Assembly: GCF_002355855.1 (NCBI RefSeq)
Contig: NZ_AP017656.1
Location: 310,001 to 374,000 of the forward strand
Direction of reading: 5' to 3'
DNA length: 64,000 nt
Source: Sphingobium cloacae
GTDB taxonomy: Bacteria > Pseudomonadota > Alphaproteobacteria > Sphingomonadales > Sphingomonadaceae
The position numbers and the translations under genes were made by a program. The notes under the pieces are model-generated. The model had not been told where the DNA came from, did not search any database, and was given only the letters and a program-made list of their open reading frames with translations. Shown piece after piece: positions 29,176 to 37,221 of this stretch (within the stretch, counting starts at the first letter, position 1; the number at the start of each line of letters is the position of its first letter).

Positions 29176-29316
29176 CTCGTCCTCCCCTGTTGAACGCTCC
29201 CATCCAATCCCTCTCCCCTTGGCCGCCTCGCGGGACTGCAGGTCGGCGGCGCGTCGGCGCCGGCTCCTCGCGGCGCGAGGGGGCTCGATGCCCCCGAGCG
29301 CCGCCCGTGACGCAGC

Positions 29317-29357
29317 AAAAGGAGGAGAGGCCCCGGCCGTAGCCGGAGCCTCTCCGC
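29317..29357 (-). terminator. Rho-independent terminator of DUF2493 gene
   Basis: On the minus strand GGCGGAGAGGCT pairs with GGCCTCTCCTCC around a GC-rich inner stem, then TTTT. It ends 8 bases after the gene's stop. It is followed by GGGGGCTCGATGCCCCC, the same trailing hairpin as at 27350-27387. Confidence 0.75.
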
Positions 29358-29364
29358 CAGGGCC

Positions 29365-30342
29365 TCACGCCCGCCGTGCGGTGCGCTGGTGGGCGAGCCG
29401 AACGATGTGCAGCGGCACGCCTGCCTGGCGCAGCTTCTGGGCGAGGTTCTGCTGGATGCCTGAGCCCTCGCAGATGACCGCCTCGACCGGCTTCAGGCCG
29501 AGGATGCGGTCGTTCCGGACGAAGGCCGCGCGGTTGCCCTGGCTGCGGTCGAGACGGAACTGGATGACCTTGACGCCGCGCGATGCCGCCCAGGCGTGTG
29601 CCACCGCATCGCAGCCCTTGGCCTGCGCCGTCGTCGCGAGGATCAGCTCGGGGATGCGGGCCTTGATGCTGTCGAGGCCGTTCCACAGGAGGTCGGCATC
29701 CTCCCAGACCTGCCCGCCCGAGAAGGCGACCACGGGACCCTCTGGTGCGAACTGCTCGCGGCGTTCCCGCGCGCGCGAGGCGAGATAGTCACGGGCGTCG
29801 ATCATCGAGGCGTTGAGGGCGCTGGAGACCCTGCTGCCGCGGACCGGCGAGAAGGGCTTGCCGGTCTCGACGCGGTACACCTCGGCGGCGTGATCGCGCA
29901 TGCATTCCATTGCCTCGCGGCACCCCTGGAGGGTCTGGCAGAGCAGCTGCGTGTCCTCCAGTTCGGTCGCGTAGATCTCGGACGGATCGTAGTTGCGGGC
30001 GAGTTCGCCGAGCTTCTTGGCGGCATCGTCCTCGCGCCCTTCGATCCGCTTGGCAACGACGTGGAAGCTGTTGGCGAACCCCCAGGCGAGATCGTTCGCG
30101 AAGGGCTCCATGCGCGTGTCGCGAAGGACATCGAACATCGTCTGCATCATCATGTCGACGGCGGCCCGGACCTGCTCGGGATCGGGCATGTCGAGTGCCT
30201 CCGGCGCGTCGACGATGCTGAGCTTCGCCATCTCGTTCGGCTCGATGAAAGCGCCGTCGTAGGTCTGTGTCAGCTCCTCGTTCTCTCGGCTTGCCGCGAT
30301 GTGGCTGGCGAGGTCGGCGAAGTTGGTGAAAGTGGTCTGCAT
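29365..30342 (-). CDS. DUF2493 (SLOG-like) domain protein
   Basis: 325 residues. An N-terminal helical part (1-190) precedes a C-terminal DUF2493 domain (from about 200): VVAFSGGQVWEDADLLWNGL, ILATTAQAKGCDAVAHAWAA, VIQFRLDRS. DUF2493 is a Rossmann-like nucleotide-binding (YspA/SLOG) fold that may sense or process nucleotide ligands. Common on proteobacterial plasmids. It has the same palindromic upstream element and terminator layout as the 74-aa gene at 27437-27661. Confidence 0.85.
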   Translation of the reverse strand: MQTTFTNFADLASHIAASRENEELTQTYDGAFIEPNEMAKLSIVDAPEALDMPDPEQVRAAVDMMMQTMFDVLRDTRMEPFANDLAWGFANSFHVVAKRIEGREDDAAKKLGELARNYDPSEIYATELEDTQLLCQTLQGCREAMECMRDHAAEVYRVETGKPFSPVRGSRVSSALNASMIDARDYLASRARERREQFAPEGPVVAFSGGQVWEDADLLWNGLDSIKARIPELILATTAQAKGCDAVAHAWAASRGVKVIQFRLDRSQGNRAAFVRNDRILGLKPVEAVICEGSGIQQNLAQKLRQAGVPLHIVRLAHQRTARRA

Positions 30343-30387
30343 GATAGCCTCCGTTGGATCTCATCCACTCGATGAGGCTTCTCCTTC

Positions 30388-30579
30388 GACGTGCGGCGGT
30401 CGGGTCGGTCAGGGACGTTAACCGGGAAGCCGGCGCAGCCGGACCCCGGTTAGCGCCGCGCCAGCGGGGAGCGGGGGAGCCGATTTTCTCGGGCGCGGAA
30501 CGGACGCGCAGCGGGCGTTGCGGGCTCGTGAAAATTGGGGGGACCGCTCATCCTTGACGGGCTCGAATCCCCGCACGTC
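30388..30579 (-). repeat. Palindromic upstream element, copy 2
   Basis: Outer arms GACGTGCGG (30388-30396) and CCGCACGTC (30571-30579) enclose GAGCGGGGGAGCCGATTTTC and its imperfect inverse GAAAATTGGGGGGACCGCTC. The core matches copy 1 while the outer arms differ but still pair. Beyond the right arm both copies share GGAAGTC and GAGAGATTT. It lies 46 bases upstream of ATG 30342. Confidence 0.65.
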
Positions 30580-30640
30580 ATATCTAGGAAGTCAGAGAGA
30601 GAGATTTTTGGTCACCACGGTGCAGCCAGGCCCCCCGCAA

Positions 30641-30708
30641 GGTGATCGTCACCCGAAGGGCGGAGACCCGCGCATCGCGGGGCTCCGGGAGCCGGAGGCG
30701 AGTAGAGC
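30641..30708 (+). promoter_or_regulatory. Structured leader motif, copy 2
   Basis: GGTGATCGTCACCCGAAGGG, CGGAGAC, hairpin CCCGCG-CAT-CGCGGG, hairpin CTCCGG-GAG-CCGGAG, then GAGTAGAGC. Same framework as 26904-26975 with compensating stem differences. It lies 113 bases upstream of the plus-strand gene at 30822. Confidence 0.5.
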
Positions 30709-30821
30709 GCCGGTCCCGGCCTGAGCAGCGCGAAAGGCCGGGATGCGCCGCCCTCCAGCGGATGCTCTGGTGCGGCGATTGCCGGTCGCGCGGAGGGGGA
30801 CGATCTGACAGGATCGCGCGC

Positions 30822-31946
30822 ATGAAGGATCCGTTTGGCTTTCCCGAGAGCAGCGTCGAGCGCCTCCTGCGCGAGGAGCGCGATCGCACCCGGCGCTACC
30901 GCGAGCTGCTCGGCGGCGGCACCGCCGCCCAGGTTATCCTAGAGGCGACCGACGTGCGAAAGCGGCTGGCTCTGGACTTCGGCGCTCCCTATCGCGGCGT
31001 CCTCGATATGCTCGAGCGGGATCGTCGGCACCAGCGCGATTTCCGGCAGCTCACCAGCAGTGCCTGGGCGCTGTCGATCTCTGAAACCGCGCGCAGCATC
31101 GTCGACCGGAACGCAGGGTTGCTCGACGACCAGCGTCGCCTCTCGAGCAGCCTGCTCGACACCGTGAAGACCTTCGATCTGAACCGGTCGACGATGGCGA
31201 GCGCGATCGCCGCCGCGGCGACCGGCGGGACCTACCGCCGGATGATCGAGGACGCGCTGCCGCGCCTGTCGGCATTTGGGGCCATTGCCGAGCAGATGCG
31301 GCTGCTCGATGCGATGACGCTTCGCGCGAGCGAAGGCGTGGTCCAGTCGGCGACGGCGCTCGCGGCCGAGATGGTGCTTGAGACGCAGCGGATCGCCGAA
31401 GCGATCCTTGCGGCGTCGACGGACGAGGAAAGCGCCGAGCTGCAGGGCCGGCTGATCGACCTCATCGTCGGGTTCGTGCAGCAGCTCGGTCCGCGGACGA
31501 TCGCCGAGCTGCACGAGATGGGCCTGTTCCAATGGTCCGGCTGGCTGGCCGGTATTCTCGGCCTGTTGCTGGCGATCGCCGCCCTCCATCCTGATCAGTC
31601 GCCCGAGGAGAAAGCGGCGTTCGCCGCGTTGAACCAGAAGGTGGAGGCGCTTCAACAGGAGACCCGTCGCTATCACGAGGCCGAGGCGCGCGCGGACGAA
31701 GCCTATGTCGCGGACCTTCCAAGGGCCGAGCTGAGCCGGGATGCGACGTTTCGGCGCGAACCGCGGCGCGAGGGCGCCGTGGTGCTGAAGGCGCCCGACG
31801 GAATGGCGCTGGCGATCGAGAGGCGGCAGGGGCGCTGGCGCCTGGTGGTGTATCGCGATCCGCTCACCGGCCAGCTTGCCCGAGCGTGGGTCCATGCGAG
31901 CGCGGTGTCGCCGCTCGCGCCGCCCGTTGACGCTGACGCGCGGTAG
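30822..31946 (+). CDS. Hypothetical membrane protein (374 aa)
   Basis: MKDPFGFPESSVERLLREER begins a long helical N-terminal region (about 1-230), then a membrane segment WSGWLAGILGLLLAIAAL (about 245-262), a short coiled coil (EEKAAFAALNQKVEALQQE) and a beta-rich C-terminus that resembles a small SH3-like module (WRLVVYRDPLTGQLARAWV). ATG 30822 is chosen because the upstream in-frame extension overlaps the structured motif and is Arg-rich. One of the few plus-strand genes of the leading region. Function unknown. Confidence 0.65.
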   Translation: MKDPFGFPESSVERLLREERDRTRRYRELLGGGTAAQVILEATDVRKRLALDFGAPYRGVLDMLERDRRHQRDFRQLTSSAWALSISETARSIVDRNAGLLDDQRRLSSSLLDTVKTFDLNRSTMASAIAAAATGGTYRRMIEDALPRLSAFGAIAEQMRLLDAMTLRASEGVVQSATALAAEMVLETQRIAEAILAASTDEESAELQGRLIDLIVGFVQQLGPRTIAELHEMGLFQWSGWLAGILGLLLAIAALHPDQSPEEKAAFAALNQKVEALQQETRRYHEAEARADEAYVADLPRAELSRDATFRREPRREGAVVLKAPDGMALAIERRQGRWRLVVYRDPLTGQLARAWVHASAVSPLAPPVDADAR

Positions 31947-31995
31947 CGGGGCTCGACCGATCCGGACGGCGCCGGAGCGCCGCCCGGGCATTCGC

Positions 31996-32316
31996 TCAGA
32001 AGAAGTCGAGCTTGTCCGCGATGATCTCGCAACCATAGCGGGTGATGCCGTCGCGGTCTTCCCAGCTCGAATAGTGCAGCCGGCCCGTCACTGCGACGAC
32101 ATTGCCCTTCTCGCGCGACGCGGCCGCCTTGCCAAGGCCGTTGAAGCAGGTGACCTTGTGGAACTCGGTTTCCTTGGCGGTATAGCCGGTCGCCTCGTCG
32201 ACATAGGTCTTCCCGTCCCTGAGCTTCACGCGGTCGGTCGCGACGATGAGGGTCGTGACGCTGCCGCGGGTGTCGGGATCCTTGGCGACCCGGCCGGCGA
32301 TGTTGACGTTGTTCAT
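31996..32316 (-). CDS. ssb: Single-stranded DNA-binding protein
   Basis: 106 residues forming one OB-fold: NVNIAGRVAKDPDTR, TEFHKVTCFNGLGKAAA, KGNVVAVTGRLHYSSWEDRD. It lacks the acidic C-terminal tail of housekeeping SSB (it ends ADKLDFF), as do many plasmid versions. GGAG lies 9 bases before the ATG. In conjugative plasmids, leading-region SSB coats the incoming strand and limits SOS induction; its location here fits that role. Confidence 0.88.
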   Translation of the reverse strand: MNNVNIAGRVAKDPDTRGSVTTLIVATDRVKLRDGKTYVDEATGYTAKETEFHKVTCFNGLGKAAASREKGNVVAVTGRLHYSSWEDRDGITRYGCEIIADKLDFF

Positions 32317-32577
32317 GGCGATGCTCCTTGTTGGGTCCAGCGGCCTTTCCGCCGGTGCCACCGGGGAGCGGCGTGCAGGCCCGCTCCGCACCGGAGCGCG
32401 AGCGGAGGGGAACTCCTGAAGGGAGCTGGCGCGGGCAGCCGCGAGAGCGGCAACACGGGCGACCGGCAGGGGTTGCGGGGCCGGCCTGTCACGCCGCAGG
32501 TGGCAGGAACAGGCGGAGGAAGGCCGCGGCGCCCTGGGACGCGGCGCCCCTGCAACGACCAACCGCCGGCCGGCGGC

Positions 32578-33780
32578 TCAGACCGGGGTCGGCAGGCTCC
32601 CGCCCCGGTCGATGACGCGGAGGTGCAGATGGGGGACTGGCTGGCGCACTCCGAGCGAGACGGCCGCCGTACGCGGACCGTGGGTCTCGATCGAATGGCG
32701 GACGAGACGGCGGCGCTCGGCGTTGGTCAGTGCGTCCCACCAGGCTGGGCTCAGATAGCTGTTCTCGAGATATTCGAGACCAAGGCGGACCGCGGCGGCG
32801 GCGTGGTCATCGTCCCCGAGGTCCTGGTAGGACCGCACGAAGCGCTCCGCCGGGCCCTCGGGCCCGCCGGTCCACCCGAAGACGATGACCGACTGGCCGC
32901 CATAGGATGTGATGTTGAGCGTGACCTGTTCGAACGTACCCGTGCCATGGGCAAGTCGTTGGAGCGGGCGACCGGTCAGATCATTGTCGGGCAGGAACGC
33001 GCCGCAGCAGACCAGTGGCAGGAGCCCGTTGAAGCGTGTCCAGGCATAGGAGAAGCCGTTCGCGTCCCGGGCTCGGACCCGCGCGTCATAGGCCGCCTTC
33101 CGGGCGCGCGTGCCGGCCTCGCCCGCGAGAGCGCCGTGATGGAAATTGCGCGCCATGTTTTGGGCGAGTTCCTGGTCCTCGACGGGCAGGCCCTCGTCCA
33201 ACCGTGCGAAGAGCGGCGCTACGGCAAGCATGGCGCGCTTGAAGAAGGCTTCGAACGACACCGCGCGATAGGCGAAGAGCAGCGCCTCCCAGGCGCCGAT
33301 CGCGCAGTCCTTGTCCTCGATCGGCTTGAAGAGATCGTTGTCGTGGGTCGAGCAGAAGCCCGGGAAGACCGAAGCGTCGCCGATGCCCACCAGCCGCGGG
33401 TCGAGGCGGCCACCATTCTTCTCGAGCCCGCCCATCGTCGCGATGAGAGAATAGACCTTCCCAGCGCGCGAGATCGCCCGCAGCCCGCCTTCCTTCTGGA
33501 CAGTGTGGGCGCCGATGATCTCGGCGCCACATGGCTCGCCGGCCTCGCCGGCATAGGAGCAGTAGCGTCGGCGCAGCTCCTTGCGGAACGCCTCGGCAAC
33601 ATGGTGGTGGTTGAATTGCGGCAGCCGCTCACGCCCGTCGTGACACGCCTTGAACTTCCTGCCCGATCCGCACCAGCACGGGTCGTTGCGGCCGATCTTC
33701 GGCGGGCGGTGGACGCGGGGCGGCCGGTTCAGGGGCATGAACAGCGAGGGGTGCGCAGCGGGAGGCGGTTGGATCGGCAT
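32578..33780 (-). CDS. SEC-C zinc-motif protein with additional Cys/His cluster
   Basis: 400 residues. A SEC-C metal-binding motif (IGRNDPCWCGSGRKFKACH, about residues 29-47) is followed by a second Cys/His-rich segment (residues 73-165) with a CSYAGE...CGAEIIGAHTVQ pattern and FCSTHDNDLF, which looks like an HNH-type treble clef. The C-terminal half has no recognised domain. Such SEC-C proteins are frequent in mobile and defence-associated regions. Nuclease activity is conjecture. Confidence 0.65.
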   Translation of the reverse strand: MPIQPPPAAHPSLFMPLNRPPRVHRPPKIGRNDPCWCGSGRKFKACHDGRERLPQFNHHHVAEAFRKELRRRYCSYAGEAGEPCGAEIIGAHTVQKEGGLRAISRAGKVYSLIATMGGLEKNGGRLDPRLVGIGDASVFPGFCSTHDNDLFKPIEDKDCAIGAWEALLFAYRAVSFEAFFKRAMLAVAPLFARLDEGLPVEDQELAQNMARNFHHGALAGEAGTRARKAAYDARVRARDANGFSYAWTRFNGLLPLVCCGAFLPDNDLTGRPLQRLAHGTGTFEQVTLNITSYGGQSVIVFGWTGGPEGPAERFVRSYQDLGDDDHAAAAVRLGLEYLENSYLSPAWWDALTNAERRRLVRHSIETHGPRTAAVSLGVRQPVPHLHLRVIDRGGSLPTPV

Positions 33781-33876
33781 GTCTTGGAGGTTGAGCGGAA
33801 CAGGGTTGGACGGCGTGCCGGGCAGACGGAGAGGACCGGCGACTTTGGGGAGCTATCGTCACTCGGTGCGAACGCC

Positions 33877-34290
33877 TCAATGGACGTCGCTCAGCCAATT
33901 CTCCACCTTGAGGGCCCGGACGCGGGAGAACTCGCCGATGTTGGCGGTCACCAATGTGGCGCCGAGCGCATAGGCATGAGCCGCGATGAAGAGGTCGTTG
34001 GGCCCGATGGGTTTGCCCGCGCTCTCCAGCTCGGCTCGGATACCGCCATATTCAGTGTCCGCCGGGACATCGAGCGCAAGCACGGACACGCTGCCGAGGA
34101 TCGCCTCCATTTGGGCCAGGAGCCTGGGGGACCCCTTCTTCGCGCAGCCGTAGCGCAGCTCGGCCGCGGTGATGATGCTGACGCAAATCGCATCGGCACC
34201 GACTTGCGCGATCCGGGTGGCTACGGCGCCGTGCGGGTTTCGCGCGAGTTCCGACACGATGTTGGTATCGAGCATGTAGAGCTGGGTCAC
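33877..34290 (-). CDS. vapC: VapC-family PIN-domain toxin
   Basis: 137 residues with the PIN-domain acidic residues: MLDTN (Asp8), AAEL (Glu44), and the GPNDLFIAAHA segment (Asp98). VapC toxins are RNases that cut tRNA or rRNA and are held inactive by VapB. It overlaps vapB by 4 bases, the normal toxin-antitoxin coupling. FitB-like proteins share the family. It probably contributes to plasmid maintenance. Confidence 0.93.
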   Translation of the reverse strand: MTQLYMLDTNIVSELARNPHGAVATRIAQVGADAICVSIITAAELRYGCAKKGSPRLLAQMEAILGSVSVLALDVPADTEYGGIRAELESAGKPIGPNDLFIAAHAYALGATLVTANIGEFSRVRALKVENWLSDVH

Positions 34291-34550
34291 AATTCGATGG
34301 CCTTGGCCGGAAGCAAGGTGCTGTCGATGTCCGGGAATTCATCCTCGGGGCCAAGGGGTTCGAGGCTCGCAAGGACCTCAACGATGTTTCGGCGGCGGAT
34401 CGGCTCGATGACCAGTCGATCTCCCTCCCGGTGGATCATGACCCGATCTCCAGGCAGCTCGAAATCGGCCGGGATGCGCACTGCCTGGCTCTTGTTGTTG
34501 CGGAACAGCTTCGCTTCTCTGGTGACCGTTGCTTCATGATCGGGCGTCAC
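34287..34550 (-). CDS. vapB: VapB-family AbrB-type antitoxin
   Basis: 87 residues. The swapped-hairpin AbrB/SpoVT fold is recognisable: AKLFRNNKSQAVRIPADFEL then DRVMIHREGDRLVIEPI. The C-terminal tail (EPLGPEDEFPD) would thread into the toxin. It starts at GTG 34550 with AAAGGAG upstream. The direct repeats at 34564-34585 are a plausible autoregulatory operator. Confidence 0.9.
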   Translation of the reverse strand: MTPDHEATVTREAKLFRNNKSQAVRIPADFELPGDRVMIHREGDRLVIEPIRRRNIVEVLASLEPLGPEDEFPDIDSTLLPAKAIEL

Positions 34551-34563
34551 GGCAGACTCCTTT

Positions 34564-34585
34564 GCATATACATAGGCATATACAT
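34564..34585 (-). promoter_or_regulatory. Putative vapBC operator: direct repeat
   Basis: GCATATACAT occurs twice (34564-34573 and 34576-34585), 14-36 bases upstream of the vapB GTG, in an AT-rich patch unusual for this GC-rich window. Positioned for VapBC autorepression. Confidence 0.6.
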
Positions 34586-34647
34586 CACTGGGTGGGTTTG
34601 TTCAATGATGTGTTGCCGACGGGAAGAGAACGTGGTCGCACGCTGGC

Positions 34648-34687
34648 AAAAAAAGGGCCCGCTTCGCGGTGATGCGAAGCAGGCCCT
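34648..34687 (-). terminator. Rho-independent terminator of DUF736 gene
   Basis: Minus strand: AGGGCCTGCTTCGC pairs with GCGAAGCGGGCCCT, followed by seven T. About 50 bases after the stop at 34738. Confidence 0.85.
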
Positions 34688-34737
34688 GTCGTGGCGTCGG
34701 CGCGCAGAGGAGCTGCGCGCCAATCGGTTGGCGGCGA

Positions 34738-35241
34738 TCAGTCCGCCATCTCGGGCGTGCGGCGCCGGCGGCCGCCCGGCGCGGGCTCGCTGCCGCCGAA
34801 CGCGCCTTCGGCCGAGGACTCACCCAGACCGTCGGTTCCCACGGGTGCGGCCGGCTGCTCGGTCCCCGGCAGCGGCGGCAGGCCGTCGTCGGTTGCGACC
34901 GTGTCGGTGGGCGCCTCGCGGCGGCGGGTGGGGCGCGACCAGACGATGTTGTAGGAGCCGTCCTCCTGGCGGAACGCCGAGATGTAGAGCGGCTTGTCGA
35001 GGCTCGGATCCTCGATCTTGCCGTTGAGGAAGGTCTCGCCGGTCGAGTTGGAGGCGAGCTCGAAGAGCGCGCCGACTTGCACCCACTGGCGGGCGGCAGA
35101 CAGTGCGAGGATTTCGAACTTGGGCGCGCGCGGGTTGGTCGACTGGACCGTCCGAAGCGCGATCACGATCGCGACGGTGAGCGTCGAGATCTTGCCGGTG
35201 TAGGTGCCGCTGGCGTTCTGGGTGATGGTGCCGATGTTCAT
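34738..35241 (-). CDS. DUF736 family protein
   Basis: 167 residues. The N-terminal DUF736 domain (1-110) is clear: MNIGTITQNASGTYTGKIST, APKFEILALSAARQWVQVGA, KPLYISAFRQEDGSYNIVW. The C-terminal 60 residues are a Pro/Gly-rich low-complexity extension beyond the usual length of about 100. DUF736 proteins are common on alphaproteobacterial conjugative plasmids; function unknown. Start at ATG 35241, the conserved family N-terminus. Confidence 0.9.
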   Translation of the reverse strand: MNIGTITQNASGTYTGKISTLTVAIVIALRTVQSTNPRAPKFEILALSAARQWVQVGALFELASNSTGETFLNGKIEDPSLDKPLYISAFRQEDGSYNIVWSRPTRRREAPTDTVATDDGLPPLPGTEQPAAPVGTDGLGESSAEGAFGGSEPAPGGRRRRTPEMAD

Positions 35242-35404
35242 GGGAAGTCTCCTGAGATTGAGCGCTCGAACCCCTTGTCCGAACACTCTCTCTCACCCAC
35301 TCAGCTCCTCGGCCGTTCGGCCGAGTAAGGCGCGTCAGCGCCGCTCCGACGAGCGCCTCTTCGGCGCCGTCGGGATCGTCCCGCAGGTGCCTGGGCCCGG
35401 AACC

Positions 35405-36001
35405 TCAGGCCTCGACTGCGCCAGCGTCTGCGGGTTGCTGCTTGCGCCGCCGCGGCGTCTTGGCGCTGGCCTGGGCGGGGGGCGTGTCCTCGGCCTTGGC
35501 GGGGCGGGCGCGGGGCTTCGGTTGCGGAGCGGGCGCGGCGTCACCTGATGGCGGTGCTGCCTCGGCGGGCGCTGTGGGCTCCTGCCGCTTGCGACCCAGA
35601 CCGAGACGCTTGGCTACCTCGCGCCGGTGCGCCGAGTAACCGGGCGCCACCATCGGATAGTCGGACTTGAGACCATAGCGGACGCGGTATTCAGCAGGGG
35701 TCAGGCCGCGGCTGCTGAGATGTCGCTTCAGCGACTTGTAGGGCTTGCCGTCGATCATCGAAAGAATGTGATCAGGCGAGGCGAGGCTCTTGCGCACGGA
35801 GACGGCCGGCGTGAACTCGGGCTCGGCCGCCGGTGTCTCTTCGGCGGGTGTTTCGGGTTCCTTGGCGATGCCGGTGATCGCAGCGTGAGTCTTGGCGATG
35901 AAGTCCGGCACGTCTTCGGGTCGGATATTGTTGTGCGCCACGTAGCTTGCGACGACTTCGATCGTCATCGCGACCAGGTTGTTCTCTTCCGGCAACCGCA
36001 C
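35405..36001 (-). CDS. MucR/Ros-family transcriptional regulator lacking zinc cysteines
   Basis: 198 residues. The MucR core is at about 67-140: VSVRKSLASPDHILSMIDGK, YKSLKRHLSSRGLTPAEYR, YPMVAPGYSAHRREVAKRLG. The zinc-finger cysteine that normally lies in the ICLEDG/CLECG segment is replaced (ILSMIDG), so zinc-independent folding is expected, as reported for some MucR homologs. A Pro/Ala/Arg-rich tail follows. Likely an H-NS-like or specific repressor of plasmid genes. Confidence 0.85.
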   Translation of the reverse strand: MRLPEENNLVAMTIEVVASYVAHNNIRPEDVPDFIAKTHAAITGIAKEPETPAEETPAAEPEFTPAVSVRKSLASPDHILSMIDGKPYKSLKRHLSSRGLTPAEYRVRYGLKSDYPMVAPGYSAHRREVAKRLGLGRKRQEPTAPAEAAPPSGDAAPAPQPKPRARPAKAEDTPPAQASAKTPRRRKQQPADAGAVEA

Positions 36002-36145
36002 CTCCCACGAAAGGATACGCCCTGGCGATCTTCGCCCGACGACTTCCCGTTATGGCGCGCGATGGATATCGCGCAAGGTTTGGCGCCCCTCCGGGGGGGG
36101 TGTCTGTGGCGGCCTCGGTCCGAAAATTCGGGTACCGGCGCCCGG

Positions 36146-36463
36146 TCAGGTCGCCGAAGTCGAGACCGGCTTGCGCCAGAGCGCGATGATGTCCTGCATC
36201 TCCTCGGCGAAGCCGAGGGCATCGATGTAGATAGCGCCGGGGCGTTGTCCGAGATAGCCGACGATGGTCGCAATATCGTTGGCCACAGCGACATCCAGCC
36301 CGAACAGGTCGGCGATCTCGAAATGGCCGAGTTCCGGCCCGTTCCACCACGCCATCAGGAAGTTCGCGACCCGGCGCGACTGGCCGGTATCGCTCATCGC
36401 GATCGGTATCAGCCGGGTCAGCGCGGCCAGCATCGCGTCGTGATCGGTGGGTATCGAAGTCAT
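36146..36463 (-). CDS. Hypothetical protein, probably DUF7673 family
   Basis: 105 residues: MTSIPTDHDAMLAALTRLIP, then RVANFLMAWWNGPELGHFEI and ADLFGLDVAVANDIATIVGY. I recall this pattern as a plasmid-associated DUF (7673), but the name is from memory. The start at ATG 36463 fits GGAG 5-8 bases upstream; an ATG two codons earlier is the alternative. Function unknown. Confidence 0.65.
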   Translation of the reverse strand: MTSIPTDHDAMLAALTRLIPIAMSDTGQSRRVANFLMAWWNGPELGHFEIADLFGLDVAVANDIATIVGYLGQRPGAIYIDALGFAEEMQDIIALWRKPVSTSAT

Positions 36464-36522
36464 CGGCATCTCCGGCGACGATGCTATACGTCTGTGTCGA
36501 TCGCGCAATCGCGACGTTCGGA

Positions 36523-37221
36523 TCAAAGGCGCAGGGGCTCCGGCATCGCCAGCCATTCGGGCTGGTCGTGCGCGAGAGGCACGTTATGGTTCGCGGCCTC
36601 GGCCTCGCTGAAGACCCGCGCGCGCGACAATCGGTCAAAGCCGGTATCGTCGTTCCAGAAGCTGAGCCCGTGCTGCGGATCGCGGATCGCGAGGACGAAT
36701 CCGTCGGCGCCTTCATCCCGTGCCCGGGCAATTGCACGGTCGAGCAATTGGGTCGTGTGGCCATAGCTGATGCCGTGTTCGCTGATGACGACATAGCCGC
36801 CGCCGAACTCCCCGATCCGCAGCCTGTCGCAATCCGACGCCCATTCGAACCCGAAGGGCAGCGCCGAGCGCGCGCAATGTTGGATCAGCCTGGCCGCGAC
36901 ATCGATTCCGAACTGCTCGCCCGAGAACGTCACGAGCACCCGGCCGAGCTGGTCGGCCTCGCTGAACGCGACATCGAAATCGAGATAGGGATATTGCGGA
37001 TCCTCGAAGAGGTCGAGCAATCCCCCAAACGGGTCCTCGTCGCTGCGCGGGAACAGGGCGGCGAAGTCCGGGCCAAGGCTGGTATAATGCGCTTCGCGAA
37101 CGTCGATCCCGGCCTCGGTGTCGTCGATCAGTTCCACCGTGGCGATGACCCGGCGGAGCATGTCGGCCTCGGCGACGGTGACGGTCAGGTCGAACGCCGC
37201 CTTGGTGTAGCTATTGGACAT
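36523..37221 (-). CDS. Hypothetical protein (232 aa)
   Basis: MSNSYTKAAFDLTVTVAEAD begins the protein. It is acidic, with a mid-region PDFAALFPRSDEDPFGGLLD and a C-terminal FEWASDCDRLRIGEFGGGYV. Its start overlaps the end of the upstream gene by 11 bases. The repeated use of segments like AEADMLRRVI and EADQLGRVLV suggests an internal duplication. No known domain. Confidence 0.65.
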   Translation of the reverse strand: MSNSYTKAAFDLTVTVAEADMLRRVIATVELIDDTEAGIDVREAHYTSLGPDFAALFPRSDEDPFGGLLDLFEDPQYPYLDFDVAFSEADQLGRVLVTFSGEQFGIDVAARLIQHCARSALPFGFEWASDCDRLRIGEFGGGYVVISEHGISYGHTTQLLDRAIARARDEGADGFVLAIRDPQHGLSFWNDDTGFDRLSRARVFSEAEAANHNVPLAHDQPEWLAMPEPLRL

